Below, one piece after another: positions 27,325 to 37,086 of a DNA stretch of 64,000 nucleotides (position 1 is its first letter; every line of letters begins with the position of its first letter). The DNA comes from DALYJJ01 sp031969915 (lineage in GTDB: Bacteria > Acidobacteriota > Terriglobia > Bryobacterales > Bryobacteraceae): the NCBI GenBank assembly GCA_031969915.1, contig DALYJJ010000008.1, positions 1-64,000 on the forward strand, written 5' to 3'. The notes beneath the pieces were generated by a model, which did not search any database, was not told the origin of the DNA, and saw only the letters and a list, made by a program, of their open reading frames with translations. Position numbers and translations under genes: made by a program.

Positions 27325-28752
27325 TTATGATTCCGTCTTTACGGGCGCCTTGTTGTCAACCTTGATCTTGGCCTGGTTGCGCAACGTGCGGATGACCTTG
27401 TAGCTGCCGGTGATGATCTCGTCACCTTCCTTGAGGCCGCTGGTGACCTCAATGTCGGTGGCGCCGGTGATCCCGGTGTCCACCTTCCGGAAGACTGCTT
27501 TCTCGCCTTCCAGCACGAACACACCCTGGATTTCTTCTTTCCTGGCCTTCTCCGCTTTAGGATCGGCGTTGCCCGCCGCTTGAACGTTACCGTTCTTGCC
27601 GTCGGCCGGGGCCTCGAGGTCGCCCTTCTGGCGGACCGTCAACGCCTGGATCGGAATCGTTACGGCGTTCGTGCGGGTCGCAGTGGTGATTTTGGCGGTG
27701 CAGGAGAGACCGGGTCGAATGGACTCCGGCGGGCTATCGAGCGCTACCACTACCTTGAAGTCCTTGGCCTCCTGGCTCGAGATGGCGCTTTGGGAGGCGG
27801 CCAATCCCGTGGAGCGCAGGATCGCGGTGTTGCCGATTTCAATGACGCGGCCCTTGAAGGTCTTGCCCGGAATGGCATCGACGGTGACATCAGCCACCTG
27901 GCTCAGCTTCACGTTCACGATGTCGGTCTCGTCCACTTTGACTTCGGCCGTGATCAGCGACATGTCGGCGACGGTCATGATCAGGCTGGCGGCCGAGTTC
28001 TGAATGCCCGGCACCACGGTTTCACCGACGCGGACGGGCAGGTTGGTGACCACGCCGTCAATGGGGGAGATGGCGGAGTGCTTCTGGAGCACGTCGGAGA
28101 CGCGGCGAAGACCGGCCTGGACCTGAGCGATTCGCTTCTGACTGGCGGCCAACTGCGCCGCGGTCTGCCCACGCTGAGCCTTCAACTGGGAAACGCGCGC
28201 TTCCGCTTCGCGAACGCCGGCTTCGAGGGCGTCGAAGCTGGCCTTGCGGGAATCGTACTCCTGGCGGGCGATCAGCTTCTCCTTGAACAACTGGTCGGCG
28301 CGGTCGAAGTCGAGCTTGGCCCGGACCAACTCCGCCTGAGCGCGATCGACGCCCGCGAGAGCGGTCTTGAGGTTTTCATCCTGCGCCCGCAGTCCCGCTT
28401 CCGCCGCCGCCGAATCGGCCTCGGCGGAACTCAGGGCCGCCTTCTGGGCCTGCACTTCGGCCTCGGCCTGAACGGCTTCGAGCTGCGCCACCGTCTGGTT
28501 CTTGCGGACCCGATCGCCCTCCAGCACCTCGAGGGATGTGATCCGTCCCATGACGTTGGCGCCGATGTTCACGTAGTTCTTAGGCTTGATTTCGCCAGAG
28601 GCGGTGACGACTGAGGTGAGATCCTGTTTTTGGACCTTGCCAGTTTGCACGGTGACGATGCCGCGCTGGTTCATCTTGATGCTGGCGAAGATGCCGCCCG
28701 CGACGACCAGAAGAAGGACCACGAACAGCGTTATTTTCCACTTGCGCTTCAC
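27325..28752 (-). CDS. MacA-like periplasmic adaptor (HlyD/RND family)
   Basis: 475 residues. N-terminal membrane anchor (ITLFVVLLLVVAGGIFASI), lipoyl half, a long coiled-coil hairpin at about residues 85-205 rich in Ala, Glu and Arg, second lipoyl half (SAISPIDGVVTNLPVRVGE), then beta-barrel and membrane-proximal domains (VDAIPGKTFKGRVIEIG; EGDEIITGSYKVIRTL). A charged insert with PADGKNGNVQAAGNADPK occurs near residue 395. Assembles as a hexameric funnel in tripartite efflux or secretion machines. Operon with the ABC ATPase; no outer-membrane factor nearby. Confidence 0.9.
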   Translation of the reverse strand: MKRKWKITLFVVLLLVVAGGIFASIKMNQRGIVTVQTGKVQKQDLTSVVTASGEIKPKNYVNIGANVMGRITSLEVLEGDRVRKNQTVAQLEAVQAEAEVQAQKAALSSAEADSAAAEAGLRAQDENLKTALAGVDRAQAELVRAKLDFDRADQLFKEKLIARQEYDSRKASFDALEAGVREAEARVSQLKAQRGQTAAQLAASQKRIAQVQAGLRRVSDVLQKHSAISPIDGVVTNLPVRVGETVVPGIQNSAASLIMTVADMSLITAEVKVDETDIVNVKLSQVADVTVDAIPGKTFKGRVIEIGNTAILRSTGLAASQSAISSQEAKDFKVVVALDSPPESIRPGLSCTAKITTATRTNAVTIPIQALTVRQKGDLEAPADGKNGNVQAAGNADPKAEKARKEEIQGVFVLEGEKAVFRKVDTGITGATDIEVTSGLKEGDEIITGSYKVIRTLRNQAKIKVDNKAPVKTES

Positions 28753-28908
28753 GATTGGACTCCCGTCTCACTGTGGAGACGAATCACGACGCCCGTTTGT
28801 TCAGGAAACCGGAGCTGGCCAGTGCGGCGTGCGCACGGAAGTGCTGAACTGGGGGCCTTCCGCTTAGACGTTCAGAGTTGGTGAAAAGAAACAAGAAGGT
28901 GACTGATT

Positions 28909-29178
28909 TTATTCCAGGAAGCGAATGCTGTCCGGTTTGGTGCGCCCGCAGGCCATGGTTTCAGTGACACCGGATGCGATTAAGGCGCAGGCATTGTCGC
29001 TTGCGGTTCGGACTGCCTCCTCCGGCGTCGTGCCGGCCGCGACCCGGCATGACTGGCGGCCGTTAAACGTGATGCAAACCTCCGCTTTGTGCTGACGGAG
29101 CCCCATGCTGAAGTACACCAGCGCGCCGAGAAAGGCCAGGGCGCCGCCGGCGATGATCACCCACAGCTTCTTGTTCAT
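28909..29178 (-). CDS. Small membrane-anchored four-cysteine protein
   Basis: 89 residues. One N-terminal membrane helix (LWVIIAGGALAFLGALVYF, about 5-23), then a short domain with four cysteines (AEVC, QSC, NAC, MAC) in an otherwise polar sequence, probably facing the periplasm with two disulfides. Its ATG overlaps the accA stop in ATGA, so translation is coupled to accA. Not recognised as a known family. The 156 bases between it and the adaptor gene show no further gene. Confidence 0.7.
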   Translation of the reverse strand: MNKKLWVIIAGGALAFLGALVYFSMGLRQHKAEVCITFNGRQSCRVAAGTTPEEAVRTASDNACALIASGVTETMACGRTKPDSIRFLE

Positions 29179-30134
29179 GTGGAGGTGGCCTCGGCGAAGA
29201 AGTTGCCCATTTTCCTAAACTTATCGTATCTGCCGTCCACCCACTGCCGGGGGCTCATGCTGCGCAGCATGGACAACGAGGACCGGAGCGCCTCCCCGAG
29301 GCTTTCGGCAGCCTGATCCCAGTCCGTGTGGGCGCCTTCCCCGGGTTCCTTGACGATTCCGTCCACCAAGCCGAGGTGGACAAGATCCGGCGCGGTGACC
29401 TTGAGGGCGGCCGCGGCAAGTTCGGCCTTACCGGCGTCCCGGTAGATAATCGCGGCGCAACTCTCCGGGGAAATCACACTATACACGGCATTTTCGAGCA
29501 TCAGGACATGGTTGCCGATACCGAGGGCGAGGGCTCCGCCGCTGCCGCCCTCGCCGATGACGACGACAATGATCGGGCTTTCGAGCCGGGCCATCTCGCG
29601 CAAGTTGAGGGCAATCGCCTCGGCTTGGCCGCGTTCCTCGGCGTCGATGCCAGGGTACGCTCCCGGAGTGTCCAGGAAAGTGATGATCGGGCGGTGATAC
29701 TTGGCCGCTAACCGCATGACACGCAGAGCTTTGCGGTAACCCTCCGGTTTCGGCATGCCGAAGTTCCGGTGGAGGTTCTCTTTGGTGTCCCGGCCCTTCT
29801 GCTGCGCAGCAATCATCACTGGCTGGCCGGCCAGAAAGGCCATGCCGCAGACGATCGCCGGGTCGTCGCCGAATCCGCGGTCGCCGTGGATTTCTTCAAA
29901 GCCGGTGAAGACGCGCTGGATGTAATCGAGGGAATGCGGGCGCTTCGGGTGCCGGGCGAGCTTCACCCGCTGGTAGGCGGGATGGACGGCCTTCATCCGC
30001 AGTTCGGCCATTTCGCGTTCCAGTTCCGCGGCGCGCGCCTGGGCGCCGGACTTGGCGGCATCGAGCTGGGCGAGGGCGTCCTGGATGGCGGCGATCCGCT
30101 GGTGGACGTCGCCGTTTGTGGGGTCGGGGTTCAT
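29175..30134 (-). CDS. accA: Acetyl-CoA carboxylase carboxyltransferase subunit alpha
   Basis: 319 residues from the ATG at 30134 (AAAGGTG upstream); an in-frame GTG two codons earlier is possible. Crotonase-type carboxyltransferase with HPKRPHSLDYI, FHGDRGFGDD-equivalent IHGDRGFGDD, the QKGRDTKEN loop, TPGAYPGIDAEERGQ and the oxyanion stretch GEGGSGGALALG. Transfers carboxyl from carboxybiotin to acetyl-CoA together with AccD, whose gene is not here. Lies 34 bases downstream of dnaE, the same dnaE-accA neighbourhood seen in many proteobacteria. Confidence 0.96.
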   Translation of the reverse strand: MNPDPTNGDVHQRIAAIQDALAQLDAAKSGAQARAAELEREMAELRMKAVHPAYQRVKLARHPKRPHSLDYIQRVFTGFEEIHGDRGFGDDPAIVCGMAFLAGQPVMIAAQQKGRDTKENLHRNFGMPKPEGYRKALRVMRLAAKYHRPIITFLDTPGAYPGIDAEERGQAEAIALNLREMARLESPIIVVVIGEGGSGGALALGIGNHVLMLENAVYSVISPESCAAIIYRDAGKAELAAAALKVTAPDLVHLGLVDGIVKEPGEGAHTDWDQAAESLGEALRSSLSMLRSMSPRQWVDGRYDKFRKMGNFFAEATST

Positions 30135-30168
30135 GCTCACCTTTACTATCCGGTATTACCTTGCCTGG

Positions 30169-33100
30169 CTAGCCGGCCAGGACTTCGATGGCCTCCGGTC
30201 CGCAGATCCGGGCGACCTCCGCTTGAAACTCGCGGTCGGGCCGCACCCGCGAGGGCACATCGAGGACGACCGTAAAGTCGCCGCGCTTTTCGAGTCGCAG
30301 ACGGACTTCCGTTTCGCCCGGCTTCTTGGCGAAGAGTTCACTCAACGCATGGGCCCTGTCGTTCCCATTTTGACCGATCGGGACGCGGACGGAAATCACC
30401 CGCCAGTAATCGACCTTCACTTTCTCCAGCGGGATGACTTCCTTGATGGAGAGTTTCGCCCCGTTCTCTTCGGGCAGCACCATGCCCTTCACGAGCATGG
30501 CTTTGTCCTCCGCCAGATCGTTTCCGATCAGTTCGTAGGTGGACGCGAAGCACATCGCCTCGAGGGTGCCCTTGAGGTCTTCGAGCTGCATCACGGCCCA
30601 GAGTTTCCCCTCTTTGTTGCGCTTGCGCTGAATGCCGGTGAGGATACCGCAGAGCTTGACCTCAGCGCCCTTCGGCAAGTCATTCAGGCCGCCGGTGTCG
30701 TGAGTGGCGCACTGCGCGATCTTTTCGGCGTGCTCGTCGAGCGGATGGCCGGTGATGTAGAAGCCGAGGAGTTCCTTTTCGGAGGCGAGCATTTCGCGCT
30801 GGCCCCACTCGGGGATGCTGGGCAGGGCGGGCTCGGGGGGCGGTGCTTCCTCGAAGGCTGTGGCAAAGAGGCCGCCCTGGCCGCTTTCACGATCCTTCCA
30901 GGCGCGCTGGCCGGCCTCCATGGCGGCGTCGATGGCCGCGAATTTCTGCGAGCGGCCCCCGGCGAGCGAGTCCATGGCGCCCGCGCGGATCAGGCTTTCG
31001 ACGACGCGGCGGTTGACGCTCGAAAGGTCGACCGTCTCGCAGAATTGGTGAATCGATTGGAACGGGCCCTGCTCCGTGCGGACCCGGACAACGGACTCCA
31101 CGGCGTTGGCCCCCACGTTCTTGATCGCGCCGAGGCCGAAGCGGATGGCGTTGCCGTCCGGCGTGAAGTGGAAGTCCGACCTGTTGACGTCCGGCGGAAG
31201 CACCTGAATCCTCATTTCGCGGCATTCGTTGATGTACTTCACCACCTTGGCGGTGTTGCCCGTTTCCGATGTGAGGAGGGCGGACATGAAGTAGACCGGG
31301 TAGTGAGCCTTGAGGTAGGCGGTGATGAACGCCAGATAGGCGTATGCGGCCGAGTGCGACTTATTGAATCCGTAGCCGGCGAACTTCTCCATGTGGTCGA
31401 AGATCTTCTCGACCTTTTTGGCGGGGAGTCCTTTGGCGGTGGCGCCGTCGACGAAGCGCTGGCGCTGCTTGGCCATCTCCTCCGCCTTCTTCTTTCCCAT
31501 CGCGCGGCGCAGCAGGTCGGCTTCGCCGAGCGAATAGCCGGCGAGCACGTTGGCGATCTGCATCACCTGTTCCTGGTAGACCATCACGCCGAAGGTCTCT
31601 TCGAGGATCGGTTTCAACTGCGGGAGATCGTAGGTGACCTGCTTGCCGTGCTTGCGGTCGATGAAATCGTCGATCATCGACATGGGGCCCGGGCGATAGA
31701 GGGCGTTGAGGGCGATCAGGTCCTCGACGCGATCGGGTTTGTAGCGCACCAGGATGTCGCGCATGCCGGCCGATTCGAACTGGAACACGCCGCTGGTATA
31801 GCCGTTGCAGAAGATCTGCTGGTAGGTGAAGGCGTCGTTGAGCGGGATGTCTTCGATGGTGAGCCTGGCGCCGGTGTACTTCTCGATCAGCCGCAGCGTG
31901 TCGAAGACGATGGTGAGCGTGGTAAGGCCCAGAAAGTCCATCTTGAGAAGGGAGAGCTTCTCGAGGCCCACCATGTCGTACTGGGTGACGATTTCGTCGC
32001 GGTTGGTGCGGTACAGGGGAACGAGTTCTTTGAGCGGAACGGGCGAGATGACGACGCCGGCGGCGTGCACGCCGGCGTTGCGCGCCATGCCTTCGAGCTT
32101 GAGCGCTGTGTCGAGGACGTCGCGGTAGCGAGGGTCTTCCCGCGCCAATTCGTCCATCCGCGGCTCCTGCTCGATGGCTTCCTTGAGCTTGATGTTGAGC
32201 TGGTTGGGGACGAGTTTGGTGACGCGGTCGGCTTCCCCGAAGGTGAGGTCGAGCGCGCGCGAGACGTCCTTCAGTGCCGCTTTTGCCCCGAGCGTACCGA
32301 AGGTGATGATCTGGGCAACTTGCTCACGGCCGTATTTTTCGGTGACGTATTGGATCACTTCGCCGCGGCGGTGGGTACAGAAGTCGATATCGATGTCGGG
32401 CATGCTGATGCGTTCCGGATTGAGGAAGCGCTCGAAGAGCAAGCCGTACTCGAGGGGATCGATGTCGGTGATCTCCATGGCGTAGGAGACCAGGCTGCCG
32501 GCGGCGGAGCCACGGCCAGGGCCCACGGGGATGCCTTTGTCCTTGGCGTGGCGGATGAAGTCCCAGACGATGAGGAAGTAGCCGGAGAATCTCATCTGCT
32601 GGATGGTCTTGATCTCCCGATCGAGGCGTTCGGTGTACTCGGCGAGATCGTGCTTGAGCTTACCGGCGGATGAGAGGGCTTCCAGCCGGCCTCGGCGTTT
32701 CTCGAAGCCCTGGCGGGCGACGTACTCGAAGTAAGAATCGGCGCCGTGGCCCTCGGGGACGTCGAACTTGGGGAACGGCTCCTTTACCTGCTCGAGTTTC
32801 ACCCGGCAGCGTTGCGCGATGTCCCAGGTGATGTCGAGGGCCTCTTCCACCTCGCCAAACAGGCGCAGCATTTCGGCCCGGGACTTCAGGAAGAACTCAG
32901 GCGTGTCGAACCGCATGCGTTCCGTGTCCTTCATGGTCTTGCCGGTTTGAATGCAGAGCAGGATTTCGTGGGTGCGGGCGTCGGCCTTGCGGAGGTAATG
33001 GGAGTCGTTGGTGGCGACCAGCGGTATGCCGGTTTCGCGGGCGAGGCGCACGACGCCGGGCATCACAACCTTGTCTTTGTCGAGGCCGTGGTCCTGGAGT

Positions 33101-33621
33101 TCAAGGTAGAAGTTGCCCTTGCCGAACAGGTCTTCGTATTCATGGGCGAGGCGGCGCGCGTCGTCATGCCGGTTGGCTGCGAGGGTCTCCTGGATATCGC
33201 CCTTGAGGCAGGCGCTGAGGGCGATGAGGCCTTTGGAATGCCGGGCGAGGAGATCCTTGTCGATGCGGGGTTTGTAGTAGAAGCCGTCGAGGTAGGCGGT
33301 GGAGACCAGGTTGATGAGGTTGCGGTAGCCTTCCTGGTTCTCGCAGAGCAGGACGAGGTGATTGTAGCGGTTGGAGTCGGACTTCACGCTGCGGGACTGC
33401 TGGGAGACGTAGACTTCGCAGCCGATGACGGGGTGGACGCCCTTCGCCTTTGCGGCGTTATAGAACTCGACGGCGCCGAAGAGGTTGCCGTGGTCGGTCA
33501 TGGCGACGGCGGGCATCTTCTGTTCGGCGACCAGGTCCATGAGCTGGTTGATTTCGCAGGCTCCATCGAGGAGGGAGTAGTCGGTGTGGCAGTGGAGATG
33601 GACGAAGGGACGATCAGACAT
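30169..33621 (-). CDS. dnaE: DNA polymerase III subunit alpha
   Basis: 1150 residues from the ATG at 33621; an in-frame start at 33660 adds 13 residues that do not resemble the family. N-terminal PHP domain begins HLHCHTDYSLLDGA. The polymerase core has GPGRGSAAGSLV and the catalytic palm motif PDIDIDFCTHRRGEVI. Fingers/thumb follow (GFNKSHSAAYAYLAF), then a helix-hairpin-helix and an OB fold near the C-terminus (VKLCGILTGIQRKRN). Full length for DnaE1 type. Replicative chain elongation within the holoenzyme. Downstream of tRNA-Arg, upstream of accA on the same strand. Confidence 0.97.
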   Translation of the reverse strand: MSDRPFVHLHCHTDYSLLDGACEINQLMDLVAEQKMPAVAMTDHGNLFGAVEFYNAAKAKGVHPVIGCEVYVSQQSRSVKSDSNRYNHLVLLCENQEGYRNLINLVSTAYLDGFYYKPRIDKDLLARHSKGLIALSACLKGDIQETLAANRHDDARRLAHEYEDLFGKGNFYLELQDHGLDKDKVVMPGVVRLARETGIPLVATNDSHYLRKADARTHEILLCIQTGKTMKDTERMRFDTPEFFLKSRAEMLRLFGEVEEALDITWDIAQRCRVKLEQVKEPFPKFDVPEGHGADSYFEYVARQGFEKRRGRLEALSSAGKLKHDLAEYTERLDREIKTIQQMRFSGYFLIVWDFIRHAKDKGIPVGPGRGSAAGSLVSYAMEITDIDPLEYGLLFERFLNPERISMPDIDIDFCTHRRGEVIQYVTEKYGREQVAQIITFGTLGAKAALKDVSRALDLTFGEADRVTKLVPNQLNIKLKEAIEQEPRMDELAREDPRYRDVLDTALKLEGMARNAGVHAAGVVISPVPLKELVPLYRTNRDEIVTQYDMVGLEKLSLLKMDFLGLTTLTIVFDTLRLIEKYTGARLTIEDIPLNDAFTYQQIFCNGYTSGVFQFESAGMRDILVRYKPDRVEDLIALNALYRPGPMSMIDDFIDRKHGKQVTYDLPQLKPILEETFGVMVYQEQVMQIANVLAGYSLGEADLLRRAMGKKKAEEMAKQRQRFVDGATAKGLPAKKVEKIFDHMEKFAGYGFNKSHSAAYAYLAFITAYLKAHYPVYFMSALLTSETGNTAKVVKYINECREMRIQVLPPDVNRSDFHFTPDGNAIRFGLGAIKNVGANAVESVVRVRTEQGPFQSIHQFCETVDLSSVNRRVVESLIRAGAMDSLAGGRSQKFAAIDAAMEAGQRAWKDRESGQGGLFATAFEEAPPPEPALPSIPEWGQREMLASEKELLGFYITGHPLDEHAEKIAQCATHDTGGLNDLPKGAEVKLCGILTGIQRKRNKEGKLWAVMQLEDLKGTLEAMCFASTYELIGNDLAEDKAMLVKGMVLPEENGAKLSIKEVIPLEKVKVDYWRVISVRVPIGQNGNDRAHALSELFAKKPGETEVRLRLEKRGDFTVVLDVPSRVRPDREFQAEVARICGPEAIEVLAG

Positions 33622-33675
33622 CGCTAGTTCGGAACCTCGCTCATGCGCGTACTTCGACACAGGCCCCGGGGGAGG

Positions 33676-33752
33676 TGGTAGGGACGGGCAGATTTGAACT
33701 GCCGACCTTCCGCTTAGGAGGCGGACGCTCTATCCAACTGAGCTACGTCCCC
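33676..33752 (-). tRNA. tRNA-Arg (anticodon CCT)
   Basis: Folds into a complete cloverleaf on the minus strand. The acceptor GGGGACG pairs with CGTCCCT (one G-T at the first pair), D-stem GCTC/GAGC, anticodon stem TCCGC/GCGGA around loop CTCCTAA (anticodon CCT, decoding AGG), T-arm GGCAG-TTCAAAT-CTGCC. The 3' CCA is encoded. 77 bases including CCA. Located between purD and dnaE, all on the same strand. Confidence 0.96.
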
Positions 33753-33806
33753 GAGCAGTCCTATTGTAGCGAAGGGGCGGAGCGGGGGCGCGCCACCCTG
33801 CGCGGC

Positions 33807-35075
33807 TCACCATCGCGGCAGGCCTTTACGGCCGATGTCCGTGCGGAAGTGCGCGCCCCGGAACTGGATTCGCGAGACGGCCGCGTAGGTCTTGTCGATC
33901 GACTCCGCGAGGGTCGGCGCGGAGGCGGTGACGCCGAGTACGCGTCCTCCCGCCGTAACCAGGCCGGATTCGGTCTGCCTGACGCCGGCGTGGAAGACGG
34001 TTGCGCCTGTCGCCTCGGATTCCGGTATGCCGGTGATCCGGTCGCCCGAGGCGGGTGTGCCGGGATAACCCTCGGCGGCCATCACGACGCAGACACTCGG
34101 GTTGGCCGCCCAGTCCGCTTTGGCGCCGGCGAGGTCACCGGTGGCGGCGGCTTGGAGGGCGAGGGCGAAATCGCCTTCCACGCTGTACATGAGGGGCTGG
34201 GTTTCGGGGTCGCCCAGGCGGACGTTGAACTCCAGAACTTTGGGCCCATGGGCGGTCATCATGAGGCCGGCGTAGAGGAAGCCAGTGAACGGGGCGCCGG
34301 CGTCGGCCATTCCCGCCATGACGGGGCGAATCACGGTCTCGAGGACTTCGGTGGTCTGGCTGGGGGTCAGGATGCGGGAGTCGCAGTAAGCACCCATGCC
34401 GCCCGTGTTGGGGCCCTGATCGCCGTCGTAGACTGCTTTGTGATCCTGAGTGGGGGGCAAAGGCAAGACGTTGGCTCCGTCGCAGAGGACGATGAAGCTA
34501 ACCTCCTCTCCCACAAGGTACTCTTCGATCACTACGCGGGCGCCGGCTGGGCCCACGAGCGCACCCGAGAAGAGATCCGCTAAGGTGGATTCCGCTTGAG
34601 GGCGGTTCTGGCAGATAACCACACCTTTGCCCGCGGCGAGGCCGTCGGCCTTAAGCACAACTGGAAAGTGGTGCTCATCTAGGGCGGCGAGGGCGGCGGC
34701 GAGGTCGTTCGCGGAGTGGTAGGCGGCGGTTGGGATGCCGGCACGCCGCATGAAGTCCTTGGCAAACACCTTACTGCCTTCGAGTTGTGCGGCGGCAGCC
34801 GGCGGGCCCACAATGGCGAGGCCGGCGGCACGGAAGTCGTCGACGACGCCTGCGACGAGCGGTGCTTCCGGGCCTACGACGGTGAGGTCAGCGCCGAGGT
34901 TGGCGGCGGTGGCCCGATACGATGCGAGGGAACCGTCAGACGGGAGGCAGGTGGCGATTTGAGCGATGCCAGGATTGCCGGGTGTGGCAAACACTTCGGA
35001 GACCGAGGCGCAGCGGGAGAGGCGCCAAACGAGGGCGTGTTCACGGCCTCCGGCGCCGATGACCAGTACTTTCAA
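33807..35075 (-). CDS. purD: Phosphoribosylamine-glycine ligase (GARS)
   Basis: 422 residues. N-terminal VIGAGGREHALVWRL, ATP-grasp domain with the flexible loop (KADGLAAGKGVVICQ) and LPPTQDHKAVYDGDQGPNTG, and the metal-binding FNVRLGDPETQ. Catalyses ATP-dependent ligation of glycine to phosphoribosylamine, step two of purine synthesis. Monofunctional (no AIRS or GART fusion). Shares a 54-base divergent promoter region with mnmG. Confidence 0.97.
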   Translation of the reverse strand: MKVLVIGAGGREHALVWRLSRCASVSEVFATPGNPGIAQIATCLPSDGSLASYRATAANLGADLTVVGPEAPLVAGVVDDFRAAGLAIVGPPAAAAQLEGSKVFAKDFMRRAGIPTAAYHSANDLAAALAALDEHHFPVVLKADGLAAGKGVVICQNRPQAESTLADLFSGALVGPAGARVVIEEYLVGEEVSFIVLCDGANVLPLPPTQDHKAVYDGDQGPNTGGMGAYCDSRILTPSQTTEVLETVIRPVMAGMADAGAPFTGFLYAGLMMTAHGPKVLEFNVRLGDPETQPLMYSVEGDFALALQAAATGDLAGAKADWAANPSVCVVMAAEGYPGTPASGDRITGIPESEATGATVFHAGVRQTESGLVTAGGRVLGVTASAPTLAESIDKTYAAVSRIQFRGAHFRTDIGRKGLPRW

Positions 35076-35129
35076 GTGCGTATTCCTCGAAGCTAGAATT
35101 GTAGAAGATACGACTATAGCTGGGTCGCG

Positions 35130-37025
35130 ATGCCGCTACCAACTCGACAGATTCGCTATGACGTGATCGTGGTCGGCGCCGGGCATGCCGGCTGCGAAGC
35201 GGCGCGGGCGTGCGCGCGGCTGGGGTTGAAGACGGCCATGGTGACCATGAATCTGGATCTGATTGCCCAGATGTCGTGTAATCCGGCGATTGGGGGTATC
35301 GCCAAGGGACACCTGGTGCGCGAGATCGACGCGCTGGGGGGCGTGATGGGCGAGGTTGCCGATGCCGTGGGGATTCAGTTCCGGCTGTTGAATACGAGCC
35401 GGGGTCCGGCGGTGTGGTCGCCTCGGGCGCAATGCGATAAGAAAGCCTACCGGGTGCGGATGAAGGAGGTTCTGGAGCAGGAGCCCAACCTTCGGATTCT
35501 GCAGGCGGAAGTAGCGGAACTGGTGCTTACGAGCGGGGTGGAGGGGCGCCGTGTGACTGGGGTCGCTCTGCGCGATGGCCGGTCGATCTTGTGCGACACG
35601 GTGGTGGTCACGACGGGCACGTTTCTGAACGGGTTGGCTCATGTGGGGGAGTCACGGTACAGTTGCGGGCGGAACGGAGAGGCGCCTTCGAATCTGCTGG
35701 GGGAGCAGTTGCGAGGGTTGGGGCTGCAGTGGACGCGGCTGAAGACGGGAACGCCGCCGCGGCTGGACGGACGGAGCATCGACTGGTCGCGGTTCGAGCC
35801 GCAGTATGGGGATCCGGAGCCTACACCTTTTTCGTTTTTGACCGATAGGATCGATAGGGAGCAGATCGCCTGCTACGTCGCCTACACAACCGAGGAGACG
35901 AAGCGGATCCTCGAGGAGAGCGTTGCTCGATCGCCTTTGTATAGTGGGCAGATCGAGGGAGTTGGGCCGCGGTACTGCCCGTCCATTGAGGATAAGTTCG
36001 TGAAGTTCCCGGACAGAGAGCGGCACCAGATCTTTCTGGAGCCCGAGGGACTATCGACTAACGAAGTTTACGTCAACGGGATGTCAACGAGCATGCCGAT
36101 CGACGTTCAGGAGGCGATGGTTGCTTCGATTCCCGGGTTGGAATCGGCGGAGATGATCCGCCCGGGGTACGCGATTGAGTACGACGCGATTGATCCCCGC
36201 GAGTTGACGCATTCCCTGGAGGTGAAGTCGGTCCAGGGGCTGTTTCTGGCAGGGCAGATCAATGGGACCTCCGGTTACGAAGAGGCGGCGTGTCAAGGTT
36301 TGGTGGCAGGGTTGAATGCCGCGGCGCGGATTGGGGGTAGGCCCGCGTTCATTCTAGGGCGGACGGAGGGGTATACGGGAATCCTGGTCGATGACCTGGT
36401 GACCAAGGGAGCGGATGAGCCTTACCGCATGTTCACGTCGCGGGCAGAGTTCCGGCTGCACTTGAGGATCGACAACGCCGACGAGCGGTTGACTGAGGCC
36501 GGGCGTCGGGCTGGTTTGGTGGGCGAGGAGCGATGGTCCTTGTTCGAGAGGAAGAGGGGGCAGAAGGCCCGGCTGCGGGTGGGGCTGGAAAAGAGCCGCT
36601 TGGAGCCAGAGCGGTTTCCCGGGTTGGCATTGAGCAACGATGACCGGCCCACCTTATTCGTGTGGCTGCGGAGGCCAGAGGCGTCGATCGAGCGTCTGCG
36701 TCCGTGGGTGCGGGAGTTTCTCGGGGAGGAGCCGGTGCATGGGTTGTTGACGACGCTTGAGACCGAAGCGAAGTACGCCGGGTACATCTCACAGCAGGAG
36801 CGACAGATCGAGCGTTTGAGAGACGCAGAGCGGCGGGAGATTCCGGCGGGGTTTGGGTTTGTGGGGATTCCGGGGCTTTCGCGAGAGGTGATCTCTAAGT
36901 TGGAGCGGGTGCGACCGGCGACCGTGGGGCATGCGGCCCGGATACCGGGAGTAACGCCGGCCGCGATTGCGGTGCTGGACGTGTATTTGAACCTCTGGGT
37001 GGACTCTTCCCGGCGCGGCGGCTGA
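35130..37025 (+). CDS. mnmG: tRNA uridine-5-carboxymethylaminomethyl modification enzyme MnmG
   Basis: 631 residues, FAD-dependent. FAD motif VVGAGHAGCEAA near residue 14, MSCNPAIGGIAKGHLVREID, the family signature GPRYCPSIEDKFVKF, and NGTSGYEEAACQGLVAG. Together with MnmE it modifies U34 of several tRNAs. In many genomes mnmG, rsmG (gidB), parA and parB form a run near the origin; here rsmG is absent and parA follows after 158 bases that hold two parS-like palindromes. Confidence 0.96.
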   Translation: MPLPTRQIRYDVIVVGAGHAGCEAARACARLGLKTAMVTMNLDLIAQMSCNPAIGGIAKGHLVREIDALGGVMGEVADAVGIQFRLLNTSRGPAVWSPRAQCDKKAYRVRMKEVLEQEPNLRILQAEVAELVLTSGVEGRRVTGVALRDGRSILCDTVVVTTGTFLNGLAHVGESRYSCGRNGEAPSNLLGEQLRGLGLQWTRLKTGTPPRLDGRSIDWSRFEPQYGDPEPTPFSFLTDRIDREQIACYVAYTTEETKRILEESVARSPLYSGQIEGVGPRYCPSIEDKFVKFPDRERHQIFLEPEGLSTNEVYVNGMSTSMPIDVQEAMVASIPGLESAEMIRPGYAIEYDAIDPRELTHSLEVKSVQGLFLAGQINGTSGYEEAACQGLVAGLNAAARIGGRPAFILGRTEGYTGILVDDLVTKGADEPYRMFTSRAEFRLHLRIDNADERLTEAGRRAGLVGEERWSLFERKRGQKARLRVGLEKSRLEPERFPGLALSNDDRPTLFVWLRRPEASIERLRPWVREFLGEEPVHGLLTTLETEAKYAGYISQQERQIERLRDAERREIPAGFGFVGIPGLSREVISKLERVRPATVGHAARIPGVTPAAIAVLDVYLNLWVDSSRRGG

Positions 37026-37061
37026 CCGCGCGGAGTTGGAAGATCCCCAGTCGATCCACCG

Positions 37062-37077
37062 TGTTCCACGTGGAACC
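37062..37077. promoter_or_regulatory. parS-like centromere site 1
   Basis: TGTTCCACGTGGAACC matches the parS consensus TGTTnCACGTGnAACA at every fixed position except the last base. It has a perfect 14-bp palindromic core, GTTCCACGTGGAAC. Located 107 bases before the parA TTG. ParB is expected to load here. Confidence 0.85.
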
Positions 37078-37086
37078 TCGAAGTCC

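Noticed and set aside
30052..32673. 873-codon plus-strand frame across dnaE
   Set aside because: Antisense shadow of a clear DNA polymerase gene; no family resemblance.
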